Shown here piece after piece: positions 53,160-61,813 of a DNA stretch of 64,000 nucleotides (its first letter is position 1; each line of letters opens with the position of its first letter). The stretch covers positions 6,159 through 70,158 of the forward strand of contig JBBQTD010000011.1 in the NCBI GenBank assembly GCA_038234715.1, in the 5' to 3' direction. Below the pieces are notes generated by a model. That model worked only from the letters and a program-made list of their open reading frames with translations. It searched no databases and was not told the DNA's origin. Both the position numbers and the translations under genes were made by a program. This DNA is from SZAS-103 sp038234715 (GTDB lineage Bacteria; Pseudomonadota; Gammaproteobacteria; Xanthomonadales; Xanthomonadaceae).

Positions 53160-54641
53160 ATGTCGCAATACATCCCGCTGTTCAACACCGAGCAGACTCG
53201 CGCGATCGATCGCGATGCGCAACTCGCGCTCGACCTGTCCGAATACGAGCTCATGCAGCGCGCGGGCGCCGCGGCGTGGCGCGAGCTGCTGCACCATTGG
53301 CCGCATGCGCACCGGATCGGCATCGCCTGTGGGCCAGGCAACAATGGGGGCGATGGCGGGGTGCTCGCACGGCTGGCGCGTGCGTCCGGTCGCGAAGTGG
53401 CCTTGCTGCGGATCCCCGCCGGCAAGTCGCACAGCAACACCGCAAAGCAGGCGTTCGCTGACTGGGAAGGCGATGGCGGCCAGGTGCGTGCATTCGACGG
53501 CGAGCTGCCGGCGGTCGATCTGTGGGTGGACGCTCTGTTCGGGATTGGCCTGGCGCGTGCGCCGGAGGGCGTCGCACGGAAGTTGATCGAGGCGATCAAC
53601 GCCGCCGGCGTGGATGTCTTCGCGCTTGACGTTCCGAGTGGCGTGAATGCGGATACCGGCAACGTGCCAGGTGTTGCGATTCGCGCAAAGCGCACGCTGT
53701 GTTTCATTGTCGACAAGCGCGGCCTGCATACCGGCGCGGCGCTTGAACACATTGGTGCATTGCAGGTCGACGCGCTGGGCGTGGCGAAGGCGACCACCGG
53801 CGGTCATGCGCTGCTCGCGCGCCTCGTGCGGCCAAGTGCGCTGGCGGCTTGGCTGCCGCGTCGTGCACTCAATTCGAACAAGGGCGACTTCGGACACGTG
53901 CTGTGCATTGGTGGCGACCATGGCACCGCCGGCGCGATCGCGCTGACCGCGGAAGCCGCATTGCGCAGCGGAGCGGGACTGGTCAGCGTGGCGACCCGGG
54001 CCGAGCACGTCGTGATGCTGCTGGCCAGGCGTCCGGAACTGATGGTGCGCGGCGTCGAGGCATCGGCCGATTTCAGGGCGCTGTGCGAACGCGCCAGCGT
54101 GCTTGCAATCGGGCCGGGGCTTGGCAAGGGTGAATGGGGCCGCGCGATGCTTGGCGCGGCGCTGGCCGCGAACAAGCCGCTGGTGCTGGATGCCGACGCG
54201 CTGAACCTGATCGCCGAGGCGCCGCGGCCCCTGCGCGACGCGATCATCACCCCGCATCCGGGCGAGGCAGGGCGGCTGCTCGGCATCACCACCGCGAAGG
54301 TGCAGGCCGACCGCTACGCCGCCGTCCAGGAATTGGCTGCACGCTACGATTGCTGCGTGGTGCTCAAGGGAGCCGGCACCGTTGTCGCAGCGCCAGATGC
54401 GAAGCCGGTGGTGATTGGTGCAGGCAACCCTGGAATGGCCAGTGGCGGGATGGGCGACTTGCTGACGGGCGTCGTCGGCGCCATGCGCGCGCAAGGCCTG
54501 TCGGCATTCGAAGCCGCGGTCTGCGGTGCCCTGTTGCACGGGCAGGCAGGCGACGCGGCCGCGAACAAGGGCGGTGAACGCGGGCTGCTGGCCGCGGACC
54601 TGTTGTGGCAACTGCGCCGCCGCGCGAATCCGGGTAGCTAG
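53160..54641 (+). CDS. nnr: Bifunctional NAD(P)H-hydrate epimerase/dehydratase
   Basis: A 493-residue repair enzyme. The N-terminal domain (1-210, YjeF_N) has CGPGNNGGDGGVLARLARAS and DVPSGVNADTGNVPG for epimerase activity. The C-terminal domain (about 225-490, ribokinase-like) has NSNKGDFGHVLCIGGDHGTA, TPHPGEAGRLLG, and GNPGMASGGMGDLLTGVVGA for ADP/ATP-dependent dehydration of NAD(P)HX. Fusion of both is usual in bacteria. The next gene, tsaE, starts 7 bases after the stop. Confidence 0.95.
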   Translation: MSQYIPLFNTEQTRAIDRDAQLALDLSEYELMQRAGAAAWRELLHHWPHAHRIGIACGPGNNGGDGGVLARLARASGREVALLRIPAGKSHSNTAKQAFADWEGDGGQVRAFDGELPAVDLWVDALFGIGLARAPEGVARKLIEAINAAGVDVFALDVPSGVNADTGNVPGVAIRAKRTLCFIVDKRGLHTGAALEHIGALQVDALGVAKATTGGHALLARLVRPSALAAWLPRRALNSNKGDFGHVLCIGGDHGTAGAIALTAEAALRSGAGLVSVATRAEHVVMLLARRPELMVRGVEASADFRALCERASVLAIGPGLGKGEWGRAMLGAALAANKPLVLDADALNLIAEAPRPLRDAIITPHPGEAGRLLGITTAKVQADRYAAVQELAARYDCCVVLKGAGTVVAAPDAKPVVIGAGNPGMASGGMGDLLTGVVGAMRAQGLSAFEAAVCGALLHGQAGDAAANKGGERGLLAADLLWQLRRRANPGS

Positions 54642-54648
54642 GGTTGGC

Positions 54649-55143
54649 ATGCGGCTGACCCTGCCGACTCCGGAAGCGACCGGTGTGCTTGGGACGGCGT
54701 TGGCGGCAACCCGCCCGTCGCGCGCCGTGGTCTATCTGCACGGCGACCTGGGCGCTGGAAAATCCACGCTGGCGAGGGCCGTGCTGCGCGCACTTGGCGT
54801 CAGCGGGTCGATTCGCAGCCCGACCTATACGCTGATCGAGCCGTATCGCCTCGGCGGCGGCGATGAGGCCGTGCATCTGGACCTGTACCGTATCGCCCAG
54901 GTCGACGAGCTGGAGTTCCTGGGCCTGGATGCGCTCGCGGAGCAAGCCGCATTGTGGTTGGTGGAATGGCCTGAGCGTGGCGGAAAAGCCTTGCCGGACG
55001 CGGACTTGGCGCTGCACCTCGAGGTCGCCGGAGACGCCAGGACGGTGCTGGTGGAAGGGCTGTCCGAGGCCGGGATGGCCTGGTTGGGCCGGGTGGAGTC
55101 CGACCCCAACCTGGCGTACTTTCCTCCTGTAGATTCCAGATAG
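54649..55143 (+). CDS. tsaE: tRNA threonylcarbamoyladenosine biosynthesis ATPase TsaE
   Basis: A 164-residue P-loop ATPase of the t6A pathway. Walker A is LHGDLGAGKSTLARAVLRAL; SPTYTLIEPYRL, HLDLYRI and LEFLGLDALAEQAALWLVEW are typical of YjeE. It works with TsaB and TsaD, not encoded here. ATG 54649 is just after nnr. The last 20 residues are a variable tail. Confidence 0.93.
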   Translation: MRLTLPTPEATGVLGTALAATRPSRAVVYLHGDLGAGKSTLARAVLRALGVSGSIRSPTYTLIEPYRLGGGDEAVHLDLYRIAQVDELEFLGLDALAEQAALWLVEWPERGGKALPDADLALHLEVAGDARTVLVEGLSEAGMAWLGRVESDPNLAYFPPVDSR

Positions 55144-55215
55144 TTGACCTAGCTGGCGGATTCAAAAGGGAATACTGCTTGAAATTGATGTCGCATTGCG
55201 CTATGAATCGCGCCC

Positions 55216-57000
55216 ATGTGTAGTAAATCCGTTATTTCCGGCCTCTCCACCGCGCTGCTGCTCGCTTGCAGCGGGCAGGCCCATGCCGCGCAGCTCGCCG
55301 ATGTGCAGGGGATGACGGTGCTCGAGTCGGGAGGCCGCACCAGGGCCGTCATCGAAGTACCGGACGGCACCCAGTACAGCGTCTTTACCCTTGCCAATCC
55401 CAGTCGTCTGGTGCTGGATCTGCATGACAGCCAGTTTGGCAGCCACTTCCATCTGCCCGGACCGAACGGCGTGGTGGCCAACGTGCGCACCGGCCAGCCC
55501 ACGCCTGGCGACGCCCGGGTGGTGTTCGAGCTGGCCGTGACGGTGCACCCGCACAGTTATTTCCACACAGAGAATGGTCATTCCGAGTTGGTCGTCGAAT
55601 TGCTGACGGCAGCGGACAGGGGTGGCAGGAACCCGGAAAAGCCCGATCCCGTGGTCGCCGTGCTGACCGGGGTGCCCGCAGCCGCTGCAGATGGCACAGC
55701 CACGCCAGTCGGCAAACGCACCAGCGACAACAGCGCGATTGAACTCGCGGAAACGCCCAGGGTGACGGTGGAAGCGCTGCCGCAACAGCCGGCGACGGAG
55801 TCCAGGCACCCCAGGGCCGTTGACCTGCATCAGCTCAATCCAAGGGTCGCGCCGCCAGTCAGCAGTGTCGTGATCAGGCCCGATCCGGGCCCGGCTGCGC
55901 AACCGACTGCCGAAGCAACACCCGACCTGCCGCCTCCGGTGTATCGCCCCGGCGCGCGCACGGTCCGCGACGTGCTGGGTTCAGGCCAGCGCAAGCTGAT
56001 GATTGCGGTCGATGCAGGACACGGCGGCCAGGACACCGGTGCGCGCGGATATTCCGGCACATACGAGAAAAACGTCACCCTGGCCACGGCGCGCGAGCTC
56101 GCACGGCAGATCAATGCCGAACCTGGCATGCAGGCGGTGCTGACCCGCGACGGCGACTACTTCGTCCCGCTTGCCGACCGTTACCACAAGGCGCGCGAGG
56201 CCAAGGCGGACCTGTTCATCTCGATCCACGCCGATGCAGACCCGACCCACTCGGCGACTGGCTCGTCGGTGTGGGTGCTCTCGCAGCGCGGTGTCACGTC
56301 GCAGGCGGCGCGCTGGCTTGCCGATCGTGAAAACGCCGCCGACCTGATTGGTGGTGTGTCGTTGAGCGACAAGGACGATACCCTTGCCTCGGTGCTGCTG
56401 GACCTGTCGCAAAGCGCGACGATGAAGGCCTCCGAAGATGCCGCCGAACGCGTGCACCAGTCGTTGCGCGATATCGGCCGCACCCACAAGTCGCACCCCG
56501 AACAGGCGAACTTCGTGGTCCTGCGCTCGCCCGACGTGCCCTCGATGCTGGTCGAAACCGCTTTCATCACCAATGCCGAGGAGGAGCGTCAGCTGAACGA
56601 CCCGCAGTACCGGTCACGCCTCGCAAACGCGGTGTTGAGCGGCGTACGCAGTTACTTCATCGACAACCCGTTGCCGGGCACCCAGTACTCCGCGTTGCAC
56701 GAACCACAGGCGCGCAGGTTTGCGCGCGAACTGGCGGAAGGGCAGGACAATCCGCATGAGTTCATGCCCGCTCCTGTCCGGGTATCCGCTGTCGAATCGA
56801 AAAGACTGCCGCCGGTGCAATTGGCATCGGTGGAAACTGGCCTGCAATTCCATGTCGTTCAACGCGGCGAGAGTCTGATCGACATCGCCGAGCAGTACGG
56901 CGTGACACCGCGGCAGCTGCGCCGGCTCAACGATCTCGATGGCAACGCGGTGAGTCCCGGACAGCAGCTGCGCATCCCGCCGCGCTCTGGCGCTGGCTGA
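55216..57000 (+). CDS. amiB: N-acetylmuramoyl-L-alanine amidase (AmiB/AmiC type)
   Basis: A 594-residue septal peptidoglycan amidase. A signal peptide (STALLLACSGQAHAAQ) leads to an AMIN domain (about 30-130), a Pro-rich linker, a catalytic Amidase_3 domain (about 258-475) and a LysM domain (about 545-592: FHVVQRGESLIDIAEQYGVT). Zinc ligands: His in VDAGHGGQDTGARG, Glu in SGTYEKNVTLA, His in FISIHADADP; the catalytic Glu is in MLVETAFITN. AmiB-style amidases have LysM. The order nnr-tsaE-amiB-mutL matches E. coli. The start at ATG 55216 begins the signal peptide. Confidence 0.94.
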   Translation: MCSKSVISGLSTALLLACSGQAHAAQLADVQGMTVLESGGRTRAVIEVPDGTQYSVFTLANPSRLVLDLHDSQFGSHFHLPGPNGVVANVRTGQPTPGDARVVFELAVTVHPHSYFHTENGHSELVVELLTAADRGGRNPEKPDPVVAVLTGVPAAAADGTATPVGKRTSDNSAIELAETPRVTVEALPQQPATESRHPRAVDLHQLNPRVAPPVSSVVIRPDPGPAAQPTAEATPDLPPPVYRPGARTVRDVLGSGQRKLMIAVDAGHGGQDTGARGYSGTYEKNVTLATARELARQINAEPGMQAVLTRDGDYFVPLADRYHKAREAKADLFISIHADADPTHSATGSSVWVLSQRGVTSQAARWLADRENAADLIGGVSLSDKDDTLASVLLDLSQSATMKASEDAAERVHQSLRDIGRTHKSHPEQANFVVLRSPDVPSMLVETAFITNAEEERQLNDPQYRSRLANAVLSGVRSYFIDNPLPGTQYSALHEPQARRFARELAEGQDNPHEFMPAPVRVSAVESKRLPPVQLASVETGLQFHVVQRGESLIDIAEQYGVTPRQLRRLNDLDGNAVSPGQQLRIPPRSGAG

Positions 57001-57126
57001 GGATTCGACTGCACCGCGCAGTCCGCTTGCGGTAGCGTCGGATTTCGCGTGCATGCTTGGACGCCCGTGTCGGCAAGCGCGGCGAAGCGTGCTGGTATCA
57101 TCGGTGGTTTCCCGCGCGAAAACGCC

Positions 57127-58944
57127 GTGCCCATCCGCCAGCTCCCTGAAACCCTGATCGATCAAATCGCAGCCGGCGAAGTCGTGGAACGTCCTGCATC
57201 CGTGGTCAAGGAACTCGTCGAGAACGCGCTGGATGCAGGCGCCATGCGGCTTGATATCGACCTCGAGGAAGGCGGGGTGCGGCTGATCCGCGTACGCGAT
57301 GACGGAGCCGGCATCGCAGCCGATGAGCTGCCGCTTGCGGTGTTGCGCCATGCCACCAGCAAGATCGCATCGCTCGACGATCTCGAACAGGTCGTCACGC
57401 TGGGGTTTCGGGGCGAGGCGCTGCCGTCGATCGCATCGGTCAGCCATTTCACCCTGCGTTCGCGCAACCGCGATTCCGGGCACGGAGCGCAGCTGCAGAT
57501 CGACGGTGGCAAGCCGGGGCCGGTGACGCCGCATCCGCATCCACAGGGCAGCACGGTCGAGGTGCGCGACCTGTTCTACAACGTGCCGGCGCGCCGCCGC
57601 TTCCTGCGTGCCGAACGCACCGAACTCGGGCATGTCGAGGAGTGGTTGCGCGCGCTGGCATTGTCGCGGCCGCAGATCGAAGTGCGCGTGCAGCACAACG
57701 GCAAGCTGATCCGGCACTACCGTCCATTGCGGCCCGACGACAGCGGACTCGGTCGCGTCGCGGACGCGCTTGGAGAGGACTTCGCGTCGGCATGCATTGC
57801 GCTTGACCACGCGGCTGCAGGGTTGCGATTGCGCGGATGGATCGGGTTGCCGACGACAGCACGTTCCAATGCCGACCAGCAATACTTTTTCGTCAACGGG
57901 CGCGCGGTCCGCGACCGCACGGTTGCGCATGCGGTGCGCCAGGCCTATTCCGATGTGCTCTATCACGGACGCCACCCCGCGTTCGTGCTCTTCCTTGAAC
58001 TCGACCCCCGGCGCGTGGATGCGAACGTCCATCCGGCAAAGCAGGAAGTGCGTTTTCGCGATGGACGGCTTGTGCACGACTTCGTGTTTCGTACCCTGCA
58101 CGAAGAGTTGGCGGATGCGCGCGCTGGAGTCGTTGCGTCGCCGCCGCAGGGAATGTCCCCGGCTGGATCGGGACATGCGCCCGCGTTTGCGGGCGCCGGT
58201 TCCATGGCAAGCCGGGCAGCGTGGTCGGCAACGCGGCAGTCGGGTTTGTCGCTCGCGGTGAATGACGCCAACGTCGCGTATGCCGGCGGTTACGGCAGCA
58301 ATGCGACGCGATCGACGTTGGCAATGCCAGCGACGCCTGACGCCGACGATGCAGGCGCCGCACCGCCGCTTGGTTATGCGCTCGCGCAACTGCACGGCAT
58401 TTTCATTCTCGCCGAGAATGCATTTGGCCTGGTGTTGGTGGACATGCACGCCGCGCACGAACGGATCACCTACGAGCGCCTGAAGACCGCGCAGCAGGGC
58501 GTCGGAATCCGCGCGCAGCCTTTGCTAGTGCCGCTCGCGCTTGCGCTGTCCGAACGCGAAGCCGACGCCGCCGAGGAGCACGTCGAAGCGCTTGCCGCAC
58601 TTGGTTTCGAACTTGACCGCGCTGGCCCGCAGGCACTGCGCCTGCGCAGCGTTCCAGCGTTGCTCGACGGCGCCGATCCGCGCCAGCTGCTGCTCGATGT
58701 GCTGGCGGACCTGCGCGAGCACGGCGGATCGCGCAAGGTCGAGGAACGTAGCAACGCGTTGCTCTCGACCATGGCCTGCCATGGATCGGTGCGCGCGAAC
58801 CGTCGGCTTGGCATCGCCGAGATGAACGCACTGTTGCGCGACATGGAGGCGACAGAGCGCTCCGCGCAATGCAATCATGGCCGCCCGACCTGGGTGCAAC
58901 TGGGTCGCGCCGAACTCGACCGCCTGTTCCTGCGCGGTCGCTAG
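57127..58944 (+). CDS. mutL: DNA mismatch repair protein MutL
   Basis: A 605-residue GHKL ATPase. N-terminal motifs: VVKELVENALDAGA, DDGAGI, TLGFRGEALPSIASV and QGSTVEVRDLFYNVPARRRF. A low-complexity linker (about 350-420) precedes the C-terminal dimerisation domain. The metal site of the endonuclease MutL is present as DMHAAHERITYE (439-450), with Met where most have Gln, plus ACHGSVRA and CNHGRP. GTG at 57127 is the natural start (PIRQLPETLIDQIAAGEVVE). It follows amiB by about 125 bases. Confidence 0.94.
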   Translation: MPIRQLPETLIDQIAAGEVVERPASVVKELVENALDAGAMRLDIDLEEGGVRLIRVRDDGAGIAADELPLAVLRHATSKIASLDDLEQVVTLGFRGEALPSIASVSHFTLRSRNRDSGHGAQLQIDGGKPGPVTPHPHPQGSTVEVRDLFYNVPARRRFLRAERTELGHVEEWLRALALSRPQIEVRVQHNGKLIRHYRPLRPDDSGLGRVADALGEDFASACIALDHAAAGLRLRGWIGLPTTARSNADQQYFFVNGRAVRDRTVAHAVRQAYSDVLYHGRHPAFVLFLELDPRRVDANVHPAKQEVRFRDGRLVHDFVFRTLHEELADARAGVVASPPQGMSPAGSGHAPAFAGAGSMASRAAWSATRQSGLSLAVNDANVAYAGGYGSNATRSTLAMPATPDADDAGAAPPLGYALAQLHGIFILAENAFGLVLVDMHAAHERITYERLKTAQQGVGIRAQPLLVPLALALSEREADAAEEHVEALAALGFELDRAGPQALRLRSVPALLDGADPRQLLLDVLADLREHGGSRKVEERSNALLSTMACHGSVRANRRLGIAEMNALLRDMEATERSAQCNHGRPTWVQLGRAELDRLFLRGR

Positions 58945-58989
58945 CCATCCTGCTGTCACATTCGAAGAATTCCTGATCGAGGAAACGTC

Positions 58990-60012
58990 ATGCACCATGC
59001 CAATCCAGGCAACCGTATCGCCAGCGTCGCGGTGGTCACTGTCGTCGCCATTGCGCTGCTGGGCTTCGCTGCCTGCAACTCCGCACAGGCTGCAACGGCC
59101 GCCGCATCCGCGGCGCCCGCATTGACCGATCGCGCAGTGTTCGAACAGGACATCGCGAAGTGGCGTAGCGCACGCGTCGAGCGTCTTCGCAGGCCCGATG
59201 GCTGGCTATCGTTGGTCGGGCTGCACTGGATCGAACCGGGCGTGCACCAGGTCGGCAAGGCCGGATCGAACGACGTGCAGCTGCGTACCGGCCCGGCGAA
59301 GCTCGGCACCTTGACGCTCAAGGACGGCAAGCCGACCCTGAAGCCCGATCCCGCTGCTGGCGTGACGATCGACGAAAAGCCTGCGGCAGGCGAGATCGAG
59401 TTGAGGACCGACGCGACCACCGACCCGAGGGGTCCGACGATCGTCGCATTCAACAAGGGCTCGGCGAATTTCCAGGTCATCGAGCGCAGCGGCCGCATCG
59501 CGCTTCGGGTCAAGGATGCGAACGCGCCAACGCGTACCGGATTCGTGGGCATCGACTACTTCGACGCCGACCCGGCGTGGCGTTTCAATGCGCGCTTCGA
59601 GCCGCACCCGCCTGGAAAAACCATCCAGATCGCGAGCATCATCAACACGATCGATCCGATGGCGAATCCCGGCACCGTGGTATTCGAGAGGGATGCCAAG
59701 ACCTATCGGCTCGAAGCGGTGGATGAGGGCGACGGACAACTGTTCCTGATCTACGCCGACCGCACCAACGGCAAGACGACGTATGGCGCAGGTCGCTTCC
59801 TGTATGCCGACCCGCCGAAGAACGGCATGACTGTGGTGGACTTCAACAAGTCCTACAACCCGCCATGCGTGTTCACCCACTACGCAACTTGCCCGCTGCC
59901 GCCGCCTGAAAACCGTCTCGACTTGACCATTAATGCAGGCGAGAAATCCTATCGCGGCGCGGTCCACCACGATGCCCCGGCATCAGCAGCATCCAACGCG
60001 AAGACCCACTGA
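58990..60012 (+). CDS. DUF1684 family exported protein (putative lipoprotein)
   Basis: A 340-residue protein with a signal peptide whose core ends in GFAACNSAQA, so a lipoprotein Cys is possible. It matches the DUF1684 family: RRPDGWLSLVGLHWIEPG, GFVGIDYFDADPAWRFNARF, PGTVVFERDAKTYRLEAV and NKSYNPPCVFTHYATCPLPP (with the conserved Cys pair). The family is described as a beta-rich domain of unknown function. GAGGAAACGTC lies before the ATG. It is followed after 9 bases by a TraB/GumN gene, so they are likely an operon. Confidence 0.85.
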   Translation: MHHANPGNRIASVAVVTVVAIALLGFAACNSAQAATAAASAAPALTDRAVFEQDIAKWRSARVERLRRPDGWLSLVGLHWIEPGVHQVGKAGSNDVQLRTGPAKLGTLTLKDGKPTLKPDPAAGVTIDEKPAAGEIELRTDATTDPRGPTIVAFNKGSANFQVIERSGRIALRVKDANAPTRTGFVGIDYFDADPAWRFNARFEPHPPGKTIQIASIINTIDPMANPGTVVFERDAKTYRLEAVDEGDGQLFLIYADRTNGKTTYGAGRFLYADPPKNGMTVVDFNKSYNPPCVFTHYATCPLPPPENRLDLTINAGEKSYRGAVHHDAPASAASNAKTH

Positions 60013-60021
60013 GGATTCCTG

Positions 60022-60933
60022 ATGCGCAATGCGTTTGTCCGTTTCACCGCGTGCGTCGGTCTTGGTTTGCTGCTTGGTGCAGCCGCTTGCGCGAGCCCTC
60101 CCAAGCCCATGCTCTGGAAGGCCAGCAAGGGCGGCAGCACCGTGTACCTGCTCGGCTCGATGCATTTCCTGAAGGACGACGACTATCCGCTGTCTCCCGA
60201 CGTCGACGCGGCGTACAAGGACGCCAGAAAGCTCGTTTTTGAAATTGCGCCGGACGAGATGACATCGCCCGCTACCATTGCGATCACCCTCAAGCACGGC
60301 CTGTACCAGGATCCGACCCACAAGTTGCAGGACGATCTGTCGCCGACCACATGGCAGAAGCTCGTTGTCTACGGCGCGAAGAACAACCTCCCAGTCGTGG
60401 CGCTGCAGAAGTTCGAACCATGGATGGCGTCAATCACCATGATTGCGCTCGAGAGCCAGAAGATGGGTTTGAAATCCGACGATGGCCTGGACATGCATTT
60501 CATGAAGCTGGCAGCTGCCGACCACAAGCCAACCGGGGGCTTCGAGACAGTCGACCAGCAACTGGCGATCTTCTACACCGCGCCGCTCAAGGTGCAGGAG
60601 GAGATGCTGCGGCAGAGCCTGGACGACATCGCAGATTTTCCGAAGGAAATGAACAACGAGCACGATACGTGGCGTCGCGGCGATGGCGATGCGATGCTCG
60701 CGCAAACGAAAAAGGAATTCGCGAAGTATCCGGAGCTCTACCAGAAGATCCTTGCGGACCGTAACCGCAACTGGATCCCGCAGATCGAACGGATGTTCGA
60801 CGGCAAGGGCGACACCCTGATCATCGTCGGCGCGTTGCACCTGCCGGGACCCGATGGGGTGGTGCACCTGCTTCAGCAGAAGGGATACACCGTCGAGCAG
60901 ATCTGCACCGCCTGCGCAATTGCGCAGCACTGA
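60022..60933 (+). CDS. TraB/GumN family protein, exported lipoprotein-like
   Basis: A 303-residue member of the TraB/GumN (Tiki-like) family. A signal peptide (GLGLLLGAAACASPP) has a possible lipobox. STVYLLGSMHFLKDDDYPLS, an early motif with the conserved GS-x-H, and GDTLIIVGALHLPGPDGVVH, the late motif, are seen; both His are proposed metal ligands in this family, some of which are proteases. Function is otherwise unknown. It ends about 50 bases before the convergent rnfB gene. It seems coupled with the DUF1684 gene upstream. Confidence 0.88.
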   Translation: MRNAFVRFTACVGLGLLLGAAACASPPKPMLWKASKGGSTVYLLGSMHFLKDDDYPLSPDVDAAYKDARKLVFEIAPDEMTSPATIAITLKHGLYQDPTHKLQDDLSPTTWQKLVVYGAKNNLPVVALQKFEPWMASITMIALESQKMGLKSDDGLDMHFMKLAAADHKPTGGFETVDQQLAIFYTAPLKVQEEMLRQSLDDIADFPKEMNNEHDTWRRGDGDAMLAQTKKEFAKYPELYQKILADRNRNWIPQIERMFDGKGDTLIIVGALHLPGPDGVVHLLQQKGYTVEQICTACAIAQH

Positions 60934-60985
60934 CTTCCTGCAGAGTCCGCGCGCTGGGCGCGGCGTGTTGCGGGGTGCCTCGGGC

Positions 60986-61690
60986 TCAGCCTTGGTGCCG
61001 CATCGATGGCACCAGTTCAATACAATCCACCGGGCACGGCGGCAGGCACAATTCGCACCCCGTGCACAGCGATGCAATCACCGTGTGCATGCGTTTTGGC
61101 GCGCCGATGATCGCGTCAACCGGACAGGCCTGGATGCACTTCGTGCAGCCGATGCAGTCTTCCTCGACGATCAACGCTACGACTCTTGGTTTCTCGATTC
61201 CATGCGCGGGGTTGAGCGGTTTCGCCTCGCGACCCAGTAGTTCGGCGAGCGCGTAGATGCCATCCATGCCGCCCGGGGGGCATTGGTTGAAGTCTGCATT
61301 TCCGCTCGCGATCGCAGCAGCGTAAGGCCGGCAACCCGGGTAGTTGCACTGGCCACACTGGGTTTGCGGCAGCAGGCGATCGATCGCCTCGATCAGTTCC
61401 TCGTCGTTTCCAAGGGCGACGCGCGCGGGCGGCCTGCGCAGCATTGTCGCGAACGACCATCCGACGAAAGCCACAAGCCAGCCAAGCCACGCATGATTGC
61501 CGTCGCCGAACACTGCGAACGGCACCGTGGCCAAGGCCGACGCAACGATGTCGATGGGCTTGCCGCGAATTGCAATCGGGAGGCCGGCTTCTTCCAGACG
61601 GGCACGCAGTGCCGGCCACAGCAGCCACGCGAGCGCGAACGCAGCCAATGCGATGGCGCCGAGCCGTACGATGGAAAAATCATGCGGCAT
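60986..61690 (-). CDS. rnfB: RnfB-like electron transport complex subunit
   Basis: A 234-residue iron-sulphur protein. It has a short N-terminal membrane part (IALAAFALAWLLW; ALATVPFAVFG, WLGWLVAFVGWSFATML), the RnfB iron-sulphur domain (QTQCGQCNYPGCRPYAAAIA, C...CPPGG) and two [4Fe-4S] motifs (CIGCTKCIQACPVD and CTGCELCLPPCPVDCIE). Other Rnf subunits are not in the window, so it may be a stand-alone form, as in several xanthomonads. It lies 123 bases after metG on the same strand. Confidence 0.85.
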   Translation of the reverse strand: MPHDFSIVRLGAIALAAFALAWLLWPALRARLEEAGLPIAIRGKPIDIVASALATVPFAVFGDGNHAWLGWLVAFVGWSFATMLRRPPARVALGNDEELIEAIDRLLPQTQCGQCNYPGCRPYAAAIASGNADFNQCPPGGMDGIYALAELLGREAKPLNPAHGIEKPRVVALIVEEDCIGCTKCIQACPVDAIIGAPKRMHTVIASLCTGCELCLPPCPVDCIELVPSMRHQG

Positions 61691-61744
61691 GGCCTGGATC
61701 GGGTTCTCCTGGATCGGGTCTTGCGTGCGGGGTGAGCGAGCCTG

Positions 61745-61763
61745 CCCTGAGCCTGTCGAAGGG
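61745..61763. repeat. REP-like palindromic element
   Basis: The sequence ccctgagcctgtcgaaggg, preceded by a gtgagcgagcctg stretch, is an imperfect palindrome of a kind often seen scattered between genes in proteobacteria. It lies in the gap between metG and rnfB. A related form (tccttcgctgcgctcagga) is at about 51969. Confidence 0.6.
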
Positions 61764-61813
61764 AACCATGGCCGGAAAACAATTCGATTTTCTGAAGTCG
61801 CGCGTCCCTGCGC

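Noticed and set aside
56614..58458. Minus-strand ORF of 614 codons opposite amiB and mutL
   Set aside because: Both genes on the plus strand have complete conserved motifs, and the antisense frame has none.
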